From Negadavirga shengliensis (lineage in GTDB: Bacteria; Bacteroidota; Bacteroidia; Cytophagales; Cyclobacteriaceae), in contig NZ_JBHSJJ010000009.1 in assembly GCF_042652345.1 (NCBI RefSeq), positions 159,160 through 223,159 on the forward strand: 64,000 nt of DNA, written 5' to 3'. Both the position numbers and the translations under genes were made by a program. Below, one piece after another: positions 16,529 through 26,539 of this stretch. Within the stretch, counting starts at the first letter, position 1. Each line of letters starts with the position of its first letter. Under the pieces are notes generated by a model. It ran no database searches, was not told the DNA's origin, and saw nothing but the letters and a program-made list of their open reading frames with translations.

Positions 16529-19003
16529 TTGATTTCTCCTGACCAGCTCCCGATATTTGATGTCATTCCTGAAATCCAGGAAAGACTTGCCCGGGAAAAC
16601 ACTTTGGTACTCCATGCTCCTCCGGGTGCCGGAAAAAGCACGGTGCTACCGCTTTACCTGACAGGTGAAGAATGGCTAAAAGGCAAAAAGATACTGATGC
16701 TTGAGCCCAGAAGACTGGCAGCGGTAAACATAGCCCACAGGATGGCCGGAACTTTGGGAGAGCAGGTAGGAACAACCGTGGGCTATAGGATAAGGTTTGA
16801 TCATAGGGTTTCCCAAAAGACCAAGATAGAAGTACTGACCGAGGGAATCCTAAACCGGATGATCCACCACGACAATGCCCTGGAAGAAATTGGCATGGTA
16901 ATTTTCGATGAATTCCACGAACGCAGCCTGTTCGCAGACGTGGGCCTGGCCCTGTGCCGGGAAATTCAGCAAATACTCCGTCCGGACTTACGTATCCTGG
17001 TCATGTCCGCTACCTTGGATACAAGTAATCTGACAAATCTTTTAGGATGTTCATCGGTTTCCTGTCGAGGCAAGCAATACCCGGTGGAAACAATATACAC
17101 CGAAAACACCGATCTTTCTTTTTTATCTGAATATTGCATAAAAACGATACACAGGGCCATGAAAGAACAAGAAGGAGACGTCTTGGTTTTTCTTCCCGGT
17201 CAAGGCGAAATCAGACGTGTAAAGGACATGTTCCGAACCTCTTCACCGGACATTGCTGTATACCCTCTTTATGGCCAACTACCCCTTTCAAAACAACAGG
17301 CAGCTATTCTCCCCCACCCTTCAGGAAAAAGAAAGGTGGTACTGGCTACTTCCATTGCCGAAACCAGTCTTACGATAGAAGGCATAAAAGTGATCATCGA
17401 CTCAGGATATACCAGATCTTCCCAATTTGACCCCAAATCCGGACTCTCAAAACTGGTGACTTCCACCATAACCAAAGATGCGGCTGATCAAAGGGCCGGA
17501 AGGGCCGGAAGACTTGGGCCGGGTACCTGCTACAGAATGTGGACCAAAGCGAGCCACGAAAAGCTTCTCCCCTTTCGAAAACCTGAAATCCTGGAAGCCG
17601 ATCTGACTTACACTGTACTGGATCTGGTAAAGTGGGGAAAGGACGATTTAAATGATCTATGCTGGTTGACCCCACCTCCTGAAGGAGCTGTGGCACAAGC
17701 CTTTGATCTGCTGCATCAACTTGATGCACTGGAAAACGGAAAAATAACCGCTCATGGCCAGGCTATGCATAACCTGCCTTGTCATCCCCGGATCGCACAC
17801 ATGCTGTTGCGCGCGCAAGGCAAAGAGGAACAGCTGCTCGCTGCGGACCTGGCAGCCATCCTGGAAGAAAAAGATCCCTTGCCTGAATCACTAAGCGTAG
17901 ATGTTAATCTCCGCATAGAAGCCTTGCGAAGGTTCAGAAAGGAGTCTGGCAAAAACAAAAAATTTCTGAAAATAGAGAAAGTATCGGAAGTCTACCGAAA
18001 ACTTCTCCACCTCCCCCAACCTGACAACGGACCGGTAGACCCCTACAACTCCGGCAAATTACTGGCCCTGGCATTTCCGGAAAGAATAGCAGCCGCCAGA
18101 CCCGGCAACCGGGCCCAGTTCCAATTGGCCAATGGAAAAACAGCCTTTTTTGATCACAGAGACGACCTGTCTTCCGCACCATGGATTGCAGTAGCACAGA
18201 TGGACGCCCGCGACTATCTGGGGAAGATTTTTTTAGCTTCGCCTCTGGATCCGACCGACCTCAGGCCTTTCGTAAAGCAGGAAGAAGAAATATATTGGGA
18301 AAACCAAAAAGGCCTTCAAACTAATCTGGCGGTGAAAATAGGTCACATCAAACTTCAAACCAAGCCGCTTCCAAACCCCGACCCCAAACTGGTGGAGAAT
18401 CTTATTTTGAAGGTCTTGCGGGAAGAAGGTGAACGTTTGCTGGCTTTTGATCAGGACATCCAAAACTGGCAGAACAGGGTGTTGAGCCTTAAAATATGGA
18501 ATCCGGCCCAGGACTGGCCGGATGTAAGCATCCAGCAAATTCTCGACCATGCGGATTTTTGGCTGGCAGGCCACCTTGACAGATTAAAAAGCCCTGATGA
18601 TATGAGAAAGCTCAATTTGATGGATATCCTTCCTTACCGCCTGGATTATGCCCTACAAGGGGCATTGACGGAGTTGGCACCGGAGCGGCTCACCGTTCCG
18701 AGCGGCTCAAACATCAAGCTGCAATATTCCCCCCACGGCGATCCCCCTGTGTTGTCCGTTCGGCTGCAGGAATTATTTGGGTTAATGGAAACACCCCGGG
18801 TAAACCACGGCAAGATCCCCATACTGATCCATCTGCTGTCTCCCGGATTTAAACCTGTTCAGGTTACCAAAGATTTGAAAAGTTTTTGGAACCAAACCTA
18901 TCATGAAGTAAAAAAAGAATTGAAGAGGAGATACCCAAAGCACTATTGGCCGGACGACCCTTTTGCTGCGGAAGCTGTCCGTGGCGTGCGCCGACAAGGC
19001 TAG
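16529..19003 (+). CDS. hrpB: ATP-dependent helicase HrpB
   Basis: An 824-residue DExH helicase. Visible motifs: Walker A APPGAGKSTVLPL (residues 32-44), motif Ia LEPRRLAA, motif II FDEFHERS, motif III SATLD, motif V ATSIAETSLTIEGI and motif VI DQRAGRAGRLGPG. The HA2/OB region and the HrpB-specific C-terminal domain follow (SPHGDPPVLSVRLQELFGL and YPKHYWPDDP at the end). Length matches HrpB (about 820). It is probably an RNA helicase; its substrate is not well established. The start is TTG at 16529 (MISPDQLPIF): no suitable ATG exists before the Walker A, and homologues begin about 30 residues before it. Confidence 0.93.
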   Translation: MISPDQLPIFDVIPEIQERLARENTLVLHAPPGAGKSTVLPLYLTGEEWLKGKKILMLEPRRLAAVNIAHRMAGTLGEQVGTTVGYRIRFDHRVSQKTKIEVLTEGILNRMIHHDNALEEIGMVIFDEFHERSLFADVGLALCREIQQILRPDLRILVMSATLDTSNLTNLLGCSSVSCRGKQYPVETIYTENTDLSFLSEYCIKTIHRAMKEQEGDVLVFLPGQGEIRRVKDMFRTSSPDIAVYPLYGQLPLSKQQAAILPHPSGKRKVVLATSIAETSLTIEGIKVIIDSGYTRSSQFDPKSGLSKLVTSTITKDAADQRAGRAGRLGPGTCYRMWTKASHEKLLPFRKPEILEADLTYTVLDLVKWGKDDLNDLCWLTPPPEGAVAQAFDLLHQLDALENGKITAHGQAMHNLPCHPRIAHMLLRAQGKEEQLLAADLAAILEEKDPLPESLSVDVNLRIEALRRFRKESGKNKKFLKIEKVSEVYRKLLHLPQPDNGPVDPYNSGKLLALAFPERIAAARPGNRAQFQLANGKTAFFDHRDDLSSAPWIAVAQMDARDYLGKIFLASPLDPTDLRPFVKQEEEIYWENQKGLQTNLAVKIGHIKLQTKPLPNPDPKLVENLILKVLREEGERLLAFDQDIQNWQNRVLSLKIWNPAQDWPDVSIQQILDHADFWLAGHLDRLKSPDDMRKLNLMDILPYRLDYALQGALTELAPERLTVPSGSNIKLQYSPHGDPPVLSVRLQELFGLMETPRVNHGKIPILIHLLSPGFKPVQVTKDLKSFWNQTYHEVKKELKRRYPKHYWPDDPFAAEAVRGVRRQG

Positions 19004-19074
19004 AAACCTGCCTTCGGATCTAATTATCTAAAATTCGAACAGGGCAAACCTGCGTGACAGGTGGAATTATTATA

Positions 19075-19096
19075 CCCGGAGATTTCCATCTCCGGG
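19075..19096. terminator. Stem-loop between hrpB and the convergent GT2 gene
   Basis: CCCGGAGAT and ATCTCCGGG form a perfect 9-bp stem with a four-base loop in the 164-bp convergent spacer. There is no T-tract on either side, so the terminator role is inferred from position. Confidence 0.5.
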
Positions 19097-19167
19097 CCCT
19101 AAGGGCGGATTTTACGGAATTGAAAATTATATGCAGGAACTCCAATCGGTTCCGGTTAGAAACACTT

Positions 19168-20328
19168 TTATTTTCTTTTCGCTTTCTCCCAAACCCCTTT
19201 TTGGTTGCCTTTAAGGAACCTGAAAAGCCCCGCCAGCACCGCGTAATTCATCATACAGAAGTAATAAGGAACAAAAAGGATTTTAAGCCTAACCTGCTTG
19301 TTTTCCATAATATATCCCGCCAAAGCAGCCAGGTAAAACAAGACCTGACCCACCATAACCACCTGATAAATCAAGCCGGCCTCCCAGAGAAGCAGGTTTA
19401 GAAAAAAAATCAATATCAATAAAAACGGAGTGACCGTCCATCGAAGCACCCGGTGAGACAGATATTGAAAATAAAGCACCGGTTGGTTCCACGGGGTGAT
19501 TTTGAACCATAAACGCTTCATAGATTGCCAGCCTCCGGCACTGATCCGAACCTTTCGCTTCAGCTCTTCCTTCACAGATGATGAAGCGGATTCCATCGCA
19601 TAGGCCTCCGGTTCATAAACAATTTTGTAGCCTTTTGAAGCTATTAGCATCGATTGCATAAAATCATCCAGAACGGTATCTTCAGGCAACTCCTCATAAA
19701 GAGAGGATCTGAAGGCAACCAACTCCCCCGCAGCTCCCACCGCGCTGTACAATTCTGAATCCAGCCTCTTCAAAAAAGACTCATACTTCCAATAAAGTCC
19801 CTCCCCTGATGCACTGGCTGTATCGCTGACATCTGACAAAACCCTCTTTTCCCCAGCCACACATCCCACGGTTTTGTCTTTAAAATGTCTTATTATGTTT
19901 TTTAAGGCTCCGGGGTTAAGGAGTGTATTCGCATCAGTGAATATCACAAAAGGAGTGGTGACGAAACGCATGGCCCGGTTTTCGGCAGCCGTCTTTCCCG
20001 CTCTCCGGTCCTCATGCATCAAGGTGACCTGCGGATAGCCTTCCAGAATTTCGCGGAACCCATCCGTGGACCCGTCAGTGATAAAATAGATTTTGAGCAG
20101 CTTGGAATCATAATCCAACTGAAGACAGTTCAATACCTTATTTTTCAATACGTCGGCCTCATTATAACAGGGAACCACCAAACTTACCTCGGGAAAAAAG
20201 CCGTCGGAAACAGGCTTTCCGGTTCTTGAAAGTTTTTTTAATACCACCAACAAATAAAGAAGCAACCCATAGCCCAAAAAAGCATAAAAAATGAGTCCAA
20301 GACTTATCCAAAACAAAATTTCACCCAT
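19168..20328 (-). CDS. Membrane glycosyltransferase, GT2 family
   Basis: A 386-residue inner-membrane protein. Residues 5-30 form a membrane helix; the GT-A catalytic domain follows with LVVPCYNEADVL, FITDGSTDG, the DxD-like FTDANTLLNPGAL and VLDDFMQSMLI; three or four membrane helices close the protein (FLLILIFFLNLLLW, VLFYLAALAGYIM). The arrangement is that of processive or polyprenyl-linked GT2 enzymes that build surface polysaccharide. It sits just outside the exopolysaccharide locus, facing away from the kinase gene. Product unknown. Confidence 0.87.
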   Translation of the reverse strand: MGEILFWISLGLIFYAFLGYGLLLYLLVVLKKLSRTGKPVSDGFFPEVSLVVPCYNEADVLKNKVLNCLQLDYDSKLLKIYFITDGSTDGFREILEGYPQVTLMHEDRRAGKTAAENRAMRFVTTPFVIFTDANTLLNPGALKNIIRHFKDKTVGCVAGEKRVLSDVSDTASASGEGLYWKYESFLKRLDSELYSAVGAAGELVAFRSSLYEELPEDTVLDDFMQSMLIASKGYKIVYEPEAYAMESASSSVKEELKRKVRISAGGWQSMKRLWFKITPWNQPVLYFQYLSHRVLRWTVTPFLLILIFFLNLLLWEAGLIYQVVMVGQVLFYLAALAGYIMENKQVRLKILFVPYYFCMMNYAVLAGLFRFLKGNQKGVWEKAKRK

Positions 20329-20535
20329 CTCTTCTATTTATAAAATTATTTGATTTATCACATATATAATTGAATTTGGAAAGATAGCATTTGCCTTTAA
20401 AAATTTATATTTTCATACCTAATACAATGACCTGTTTCATCAAAATTTTCGGCACATCAAGGAAAGTATCTAAATTTATTTTTATTTTGAAGGGTTAAAT
20501 ATAGAAGTATTGAATTTAGGATAAAAATTCCCGTA

Positions 20536-23500
20536 ATGACAGATTTTGTACCATCAAATCATCCATCACAACCTCCTGCTGCGCCACGCAATTATTATTT
20601 GGGAAAAGGAATAGAAAACAAAGACCTTGCCCGAATTGTAAAACTGGCCAGAAGTCTTACGGGATGTCCTATTGCCTGTATCAGTTTTATAGAAAATGAA
20701 CACATTTGGATAAAAGCTTCCGAAGGCCTGTCTATAAAAGAAATTTCCATTGAAAAATCTTTTGATCAATTCGTACTGTCAAAATCTACATTTTTCGAGG
20801 TCACCGACACATCAGAAAATGACATCTATAAGGAGTTGATCCCTGCCCAACCCCCTTACCAGGTCAAGTACTACGCAGGTGTTCCTATAAAGTCATCTGA
20901 AGGCAAAATACTTGGCATATTGGCCATAATGGACACCTCCGTACGCGATTCGCTGGACAACATAAAGAAAGAGGCTCTGGAGCTGCTATCCGAACAAGTA
21001 TGGTCCAATATTCTGGAAAAAACCCTTCATTTTGATGACAGAATACTGGGAAAAGCCCTGGAGCTGTCCCAGGATCTCATCACCGTGCTTCGCTTCGATG
21101 GAAAGTTCAAAAAGGTGAATAATTCCTTCAAAAGCCTTTTGGGATATGACGAAAAAGAACTTTCCAACAAACCAATGGCAGACTATGTACATCCTGAGGA
21201 TGTAGAGGGTACAATGAACAAAATCAATAAGCTGATAAACGGTGCCAAAGCCAGCAATTTTAATCATCGACTGAAAACCGTAGATGGTTCTTACAGAATC
21301 TTTTCCTGGACAGCTACCAGCGACCAAAAAAACAAATGGATTTTTGCCATAGGAAGGGATATTACGGAAGAAAAAATAAAAGAAGAAAAACTTATCGTCA
21401 GCGAGGAAAAATTCAGGTCCTTTTTTGAAAACAGCCAGGGTTTAATGCTCACACATGACTTAGAAGGAAACTTTTTGAGCATCAATAACTATGGGGCCAG
21501 ATTATTGGGATATACGGTTGAGGAAATGCTTTCAAAAAACCTGTGGGACGTCATCCCTGAAAGGTTTCACGCAGAAATTCCTCCTTATTTCAGTGAGCTT
21601 CAAAAAAACGGACAGGCCAAAGGACTGATGACCACCAAACAGGCAAATGGTTCGCTAAAAGTATGGTTGTATAGTAATACCCTTGAAAAGGATTTTAATG
21701 GGAGACCCTATATAATCGGCAATTCAGTGGATGTGACCGAAAGACTCAGGCTGGAAAGAACCATCCAGAATGCAAAGGAACTTATCACTCAAACCCATAT
21801 GATGGCCCGGATTGGCGGCTGGAAATATGATATTTCCAAAAAAACCTTAAGTTGGACAGATATTACCAGAACCATCCATGAAGTAAATGACAAATATGGG
21901 CCGACTTTGGACAGCTCCATTGCCTTTTATAAGGAGGGATATTATAGGAAACGCATGCAGGAATTAGTGAATTTGGCCATACAGTACGGTAAACCATGGG
22001 ATGAAAAACTAAAGCTGGTCACTGCAAAGGGGAATGAGATTTGGGTGCGCACCATTGGGGACGCCCATATAGAGGAAGGTAGGTGCCTCTATCTTTACGG
22101 AACGATCCAAGACATAGATGAACAGGTCAAAAATGAAAACCAACTCATCCAAAAAGAGCAGATGCTCTCTGCCATTTCCAAAGCTACGGATGAACTGCTT
22201 TCCAACCGGAACCTGTATGAAGCCATATCCAAATCGCTTGAATTGATCGGCAAAGCAGCTGACGTGGACAGGGTCTACTTCTTTGAAAACAGTATGGATG
22301 AGAATGGCAAGGTGCTTACCTCTTCCCAAAGATTTGAATGGAGCTCTGAAGGGGTGGAGTCCCAAATCAACAATCCGGAACTGCAAAACGTACCCATTGG
22401 TTTCTTTGGCGAGTTCCTGGCCCCCTTGGAAAATGGAGATGTGTTTAAGGCCATTTTGTCAAAAATGCCCGAGAATTCCTCTACCAGGCAATTCCTCGAA
22501 AACCAAAATATCAAATCCATTCTTGTGATACCGATTTATAATGAAAAGGGCTTTTGGGGTTTTACGGGATATGACGAGTGCAAATTCGAAAGAATCTGGT
22601 CAGCGGCAGAACTGTCTCTGCTAAAAAGTTTTGCCAACAGCATCTCCAATGCGATAGACCGGAAAAAGCTGGAGGAAAACCTTCTTCAATCCAAAGAACA
22701 AGCTGAAAAAGCAAGTCGGGCGAAGTCGGAATTTCTGGCAAACATGAGCCATGAAATCAGGACGCCTTTAAACGGAATCATCGGTTTCACAGACCTGCTG
22801 TTGAGGACTCATCTCAACGAAACCCAAAACCAATATATCGGTATTGTCAATCAATCGGCTAATACCTTATTGAACATCATCAACGATATCCTCGATTTTT
22901 CAAAAATTGAAGCCGGAAAACTCGAATTGGACATTACCAAATGTGATATCCACGAATTGGCAGGACAGGCTACTGATGTGGTGTCCTATGAAGCCCAGAA
23001 AAAGGGCGTGGAAATGCTGCTGAACCTGTCTCCCGGTCTTCCTAGATATATTTACATTGATGAGGTCAGACTAAAACAAATCTTAATCAATCTTTTAGGG
23101 AATTCCGTCAAATTTACCCATAGGGGAGAAATAGAACTCAAAATAGAACTGCTTGAAGAAAAAGCGAAAAATCAGTCTTTGATCCGCTTCATGGTGCGGG
23201 ATACCGGTATAGGGATTTCAGTAAATAATCAAAAGAAGATTTTCGATGCCTTTTCTCAGGAAGACGGATCCACTACTAAAAAGTATGGCGGAACCGGATT
23301 GGGCCTCACCATTTCCAATAAATTATTGGCAATGATGGGTAGCCAACTACATCTTGAAAGCTCATTGGATAAAGGAAGCACCTTTTATTTCGATATCCTG
23401 CTTGAGACGGAAAAAGGAAAAAAATCCAACCTGTCTGACGTGAGTTTCATACGCAAAGCGCTGGTTGTTGACGACAACGAAAACAACCGGCTTATTTTAA

Positions 23501-24657
23501 GACAAATGTTTGCTTTAAAAAACATCGAAGTGGATGAGACATCCAACGGTTTTGACGCTTTGCAAAAAATTGAAAACAGTTCGGACATCGACGTGATTTT
23601 GATAGATTTGAACATGCCTTATATGGATGGGCTTGAAACCGTCAAGAAAATCAGGGAAAACTTTAAAGACGAAAAAGCATCATTACCTGTTTTACTGCTT
23701 TACAGTTCTGCGGATGATGAATACATCCACAAAAAATGTAAAGAACTGGGTATCACCGCTAAATTGTCGAAACCCATTAAGCTAAACGAGCTCTTTAAAT
23801 TTTTATCTCAGCTGCATCCGGACAATCGCATGGAAAAAGTAATAAAGCTGCCTCAGAAAACGTCTTCCATCAAAGACAAATATAAGGTGTTGATAGCCGA
23901 GGACAATTCGATAAACATGTTTTTGACAAAAACGATTATTATGAAAATTTCCCCTCACACGGAAATCATTGAGGCAAGCAATGGTTTGCAGGCTTTCCTA
24001 TATGCCCAGGAATCCAAACCTGATCTTATCTTAATGGATATACAGATGCCCGAAATGAGCGGATATGAGGCTACCTTAAAAATAAAACAGATACCCGAAC
24101 TGTCGTCCATACCCATTGTGGCCATTACCGCGGGTAATGTCAAGGGAGAAAGGGAACGTTGTTTGGAAGCAGGCATGGTTGATTTTGTACCAAAACCCAT
24201 CGTTGAAAAAAACATCCACAGCCTGTTTAACAAATGGCTGCGAGGGGTCGACCAAAATGAAGGGGATTCCAACGGCAAAGCAGCCGCCGGTTTTCAGCCA
24301 GGGGTCACAAAAGACATTGATCATTTTAATGTTGAAAAAGTCAAAGATTATTTGGGAAATGAAAAAAAAGTAATCAATGAAGTCCTGAAACTGACCATGG
24401 ATGAGCTGCAGAGATCAAATGATGTCCTTGAAAAACTGATACTTGAAAAAAATCTCGAGGCTTTCAATGCAGAAGGACATAAACTCAAAGGTTCTGCCCT
24501 GACAGCAGGACTGGACAGGCTGTATCAAATATCCGTTGACATAGAGGAACTCAATCAATTTGACTCTGAAAGGGCCAGACAATTATTTGAAGCGTTTAAC
24601 AGCGAAAAAAACACCGTCCTAAAAATGATAAAGGATTATCTACAAACAGACAGCTGA
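20536..24657 (+). CDS. Hybrid sensor histidine kinase with GAF/PAS sensors, two receivers and Hpt
   Basis: A 1373-residue cytoplasmic hybrid kinase with no membrane helix. Domains in order: GAF (about 20-165), PAS/PAC (about 175-285), PAS (about 290-405), PAS-like (about 415-535), GAF (about 550-715), HisKA with the phospho-acceptor His739 in NMSHEIRTPLNG, HATPase_c with N, G1 and G2 boxes (NLLGNSVKFT near 852, DTGIGIS near 889, GGTGLGLTIS near 917), receiver 1 (VVDDNENN near 977; LIDLNMPYMDG), receiver 2 (LIAEDNSIN near 1118; LMDIQMPEMSG), and a C-terminal Hpt with His1315 in EGHKLKGSA. All phosphorelay residues are present. An output response regulator is not adjacent on this strand; the LytTR regulator and the EPS locus receiver are the nearest candidates. 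Confidence 0.93.
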   Translation: MTDFVPSNHPSQPPAAPRNYYLGKGIENKDLARIVKLARSLTGCPIACISFIENEHIWIKASEGLSIKEISIEKSFDQFVLSKSTFFEVTDTSENDIYKELIPAQPPYQVKYYAGVPIKSSEGKILGILAIMDTSVRDSLDNIKKEALELLSEQVWSNILEKTLHFDDRILGKALELSQDLITVLRFDGKFKKVNNSFKSLLGYDEKELSNKPMADYVHPEDVEGTMNKINKLINGAKASNFNHRLKTVDGSYRIFSWTATSDQKNKWIFAIGRDITEEKIKEEKLIVSEEKFRSFFENSQGLMLTHDLEGNFLSINNYGARLLGYTVEEMLSKNLWDVIPERFHAEIPPYFSELQKNGQAKGLMTTKQANGSLKVWLYSNTLEKDFNGRPYIIGNSVDVTERLRLERTIQNAKELITQTHMMARIGGWKYDISKKTLSWTDITRTIHEVNDKYGPTLDSSIAFYKEGYYRKRMQELVNLAIQYGKPWDEKLKLVTAKGNEIWVRTIGDAHIEEGRCLYLYGTIQDIDEQVKNENQLIQKEQMLSAISKATDELLSNRNLYEAISKSLELIGKAADVDRVYFFENSMDENGKVLTSSQRFEWSSEGVESQINNPELQNVPIGFFGEFLAPLENGDVFKAILSKMPENSSTRQFLENQNIKSILVIPIYNEKGFWGFTGYDECKFERIWSAAELSLLKSFANSISNAIDRKKLEENLLQSKEQAEKASRAKSEFLANMSHEIRTPLNGIIGFTDLLLRTHLNETQNQYIGIVNQSANTLLNIINDILDFSKIEAGKLELDITKCDIHELAGQATDVVSYEAQKKGVEMLLNLSPGLPRYIYIDEVRLKQILINLLGNSVKFTHRGEIELKIELLEEKAKNQSLIRFMVRDTGIGISVNNQKKIFDAFSQEDGSTTKKYGGTGLGLTISNKLLAMMGSQLHLESSLDKGSTFYFDILLETEKGKKSNLSDVSFIRKALVVDDNENNRLILRQMFALKNIEVDETSNGFDALQKIENSSDIDVILIDLNMPYMDGLETVKKIRENFKDEKASLPVLLLYSSADDEYIHKKCKELGITAKLSKPIKLNELFKFLSQLHPDNRMEKVIKLPQKTSSIKDKYKVLIAEDNSINMFLTKTIIMKISPHTEIIEASNGLQAFLYAQESKPDLILMDIQMPEMSGYEATLKIKQIPELSSIPIVAITAGNVKGERERCLEAGMVDFVPKPIVEKNIHSLFNKWLRGVDQNEGDSNGKAAAGFQPGVTKDIDHFNVEKVKDYLGNEKKVINEVLKLTMDELQRSNDVLEKLILEKNLEAFNAEGHKLKGSALTAGLDRLYQISVDIEELNQFDSERARQLFEAFNSEKNTVLKMIKDYLQTDS

Positions 24658-24687
24658 AAAAAATCTTCTTATCCTACGCTTTTTATG

Positions 24688-24746
24688 TGTTTATAACTTG
24701 TTTTTAAGTTGCCACAACTTGTCCCGCATTCCAGACCGGGATAGCT
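24688..24746 (+). repeat. 59-bp direct repeat, left copy
   Basis: The 59 bp from TGTTTATAACTTG to GGGATAGCT align without gaps to 38426-38484 at about 45 of 59 positions. The conserved core includes TTGTCCCGC/CTGTCCCGC and GGGATAGCT. The two copies, in the same orientation, bracket most of the exopolysaccharide locus. Confidence 0.65.
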
Positions 24747-24979
24747 ATCGGGCCTATCGGAACCTCCCGGTGTCTGATCCACCAACTGGAGGATCATGCT
24801 GGTGTCGTGTCATAGGTTAAATGGCGCCTCCCTTCGCCTCCCCCCTCGATCCTCGCCGCGGCGAGGAAGACAGCGCGAAGGATTGCTCCGCGGCGGAACA
24901 GGGGCGCTGGGCATGCGTCAAAGTAGACGTGACACAAACTAGGTCTCATAAGATAGCTACGGCGCCTTGTTTTATTGAA
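24747..24979. repeat. GC-rich palindromic island
   Basis: No gene seen. The stretch holds the 16-nt palindrome CCTCGCCGCGGCGAGG (24851-24866), flanked by CCTTCGC (24831) and its complement GCGAAGG (24875), giving a large imperfect cruciform. It is far richer in GC than neighbouring spacers, which are AT-rich. Likely a REP-type or mobile palindromic element, or a strong terminator between the convergent genes. Confidence 0.55.
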
Positions 24980-25678
24980 TCACAGAAAGTTCACACTGTT
25001 TTTCAACTGATCTCTGTACTTTGCCCCAATGGGGATGATTTTGCCGGAAACTACAGCCGTATCGTTATCAAAATCAGTTAAATAATCCAGGTTGATCACA
25101 TACGACCGGTGAACCTGGATAAACTCGGGGTTGCCTGAAAGTTTATCCAGGAAATTGGCAATAGTGGATTTAATGGTATATACCTGGCTTTTGCATTTTA
25201 AGCTAATGTAATCCCCTTTGCCTTCACAATAATTGATGTCCGAAAAAAGTATTTTCTTATAAATCCTTTCGTCCTTTACAAATATAAAATCTTTAGAATA
25301 AGCATTTGGATCAATTTTTACAGAAGCTTCCCTGTATTTTTCAACACCTCTTAAAAACTGGTTGTAAGTGAAAGGCTTGGGAAGGTAATAACAGGCATTG
25401 GTCTCAAATGCTGAAATGGCATTTTCGTTGTTGGCAGATATAATGATCAACGCACCATCATATTGGCTGTGTTTCAGTATTTCAAAACCGTTCATTTCCG
25501 GCATTTCAATATCCAAAAATATCAGGTCAACTTTTCCTTTATTTTCCACAAGATAGTTCAGTCCTTCTATGGCATCTGTAAACGAGGCTTTGAGGAAAAG
25601 CTCTTTGGTTTTTGAAACATAAAAAGACAGTATCTCTATACTGGTCGGATCATCGTCTATTACTACGCAGTTGGTCAT
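24980..25678 (-). CDS. LytTR-family response regulator
   Basis: A 232-residue regulator. The receiver (residues 1-120) has the acidic pocket VVIDDDPTS, the phospho-acceptor in IFLDIEMPEMNG (about D55) and the Lys in YYLPKPFTY. The C-terminal LytTR DNA-binding domain (about 140-232) shows FVKDERIYKKILFSDINY, GKGDYISLK and VHRSYVINLDYL. Such regulators usually control a few nearby surface or stress genes. It lies between the hybrid kinase and the polysaccharide genes, on the opposite strand from both. No LytS-type kinase is adjacent, so the partner is open; the hybrid kinase is a candidate. Confidence 0.9.
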   Translation of the reverse strand: MTNCVVIDDDPTSIEILSFYVSKTKELFLKASFTDAIEGLNYLVENKGKVDLIFLDIEMPEMNGFEILKHSQYDGALIIISANNENAISAFETNACYYLPKPFTYNQFLRGVEKYREASVKIDPNAYSKDFIFVKDERIYKKILFSDINYCEGKGDYISLKCKSQVYTIKSTIANFLDKLSGNPEFIQVHRSYVINLDYLTDFDNDTAVVSGKIIPIGAKYRDQLKNSVNFL

Positions 25679-25733
25679 TTCAAAATTAAGTTTTATGGTA
25701 ACACCCGTTAATCAAAAAGGTTTTTTCAAAACC

Positions 25734-26387
25734 CTACACCATCATATCGGCATCCGGTTCTACAATTTTTTTAATTATTTTTGCCGGTACACCTCCTACC
25801 AGCGTGTAAGCAGGCACATCTTTGGTAACAACCGCACCGGCGGCCACGATTGCCCCCTTTCCAATTCTCACACCCTTCAAGACCATGCTCCGTGTGGCCA
25901 GCCAGACGTCATCCCCTATGACAATTTCACTGGATTTGGCGCTGCCATCCCTGTCTTCTATCCCATGAAAATCCCCGTCCATGATGATGACTTGATTGGC
26001 GATTTGACAATTCTTCCCGATAATGATTTTTTTGCTGGCTGAGATAATGGCCGCGGTATTGATAAAAGTGCTTTCCCCTATATTCAAAACAGCCCCTGTG
26101 CCCGCATAAAGCTGGGTAACACCCATATGGGACCATATCCGGCAATGGTCGCCGATCTTGATTTTACCCCTGCCTTCAGCCCTTAAGCTTCCTCTTACCG
26201 TGACATATTTCCCCACGTCATATCTACTTAATCTAATCCTTGCATTTAAAAGCCTCAACAAACCCCGTAGCATATCAATAAAAAAACTGAAATAAACAGC
26301 CCACTTTTCTCCCATACCGCGGTATTCCCTGCCATAAATTTCCTGGCTTTTTTGTACCAGCTTCTGACGGATTCTAGCTTTTATCAT
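25734..26387 (-). CDS. Hexapeptide-repeat acyltransferase
   Basis: A 217-residue protein with a left-handed beta-helix. Hexapeptide turns run from about residue 60 (KIGDHCRIWSHMGVTQLY) to the C-terminus (VLKGVRIGKGAIVAAGAVVT, VPAYTLVGGVPAKIIKKI), the pattern of WcaF/Maa-type O-acetyltransferases. The conserved His expected for catalysis may be in DGDFHGIED. It probably O-acetylates a sugar during exopolysaccharide synthesis. Divergent from the export operon across a 152-bp AT-rich spacer and 55 bp from the LytTR gene. Confidence 0.83.
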   Translation of the reverse strand: MIKARIRQKLVQKSQEIYGREYRGMGEKWAVYFSFFIDMLRGLLRLLNARIRLSRYDVGKYVTVRGSLRAEGRGKIKIGDHCRIWSHMGVTQLYAGTGAVLNIGESTFINTAAIISASKKIIIGKNCQIANQVIIMDGDFHGIEDRDGSAKSSEIVIGDDVWLATRSMVLKGVRIGKGAIVAAGAVVTKDVPAYTLVGGVPAKIIKKIVEPDADMMV

Positions 26388-26539
26388 ACTTCAACAAAAA
26401 CTTCATTCAATATAGAGCGTGAAATATTAATTTCAAAAAAAAGGATAAATTAAAAAAAATGCTATTTTTATTTTAATATTGGCAAAAAAACAATTGCAAA
26501 TTTTACATATTATAAAAAATGCGACTGATATATACATAA

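Noticed and set aside
24821..25081. 86-codon plus-strand frame over the GC-rich island
   Set aside because: Consists of palindromic repeat and antisense of the LytTR gene; no protein features.
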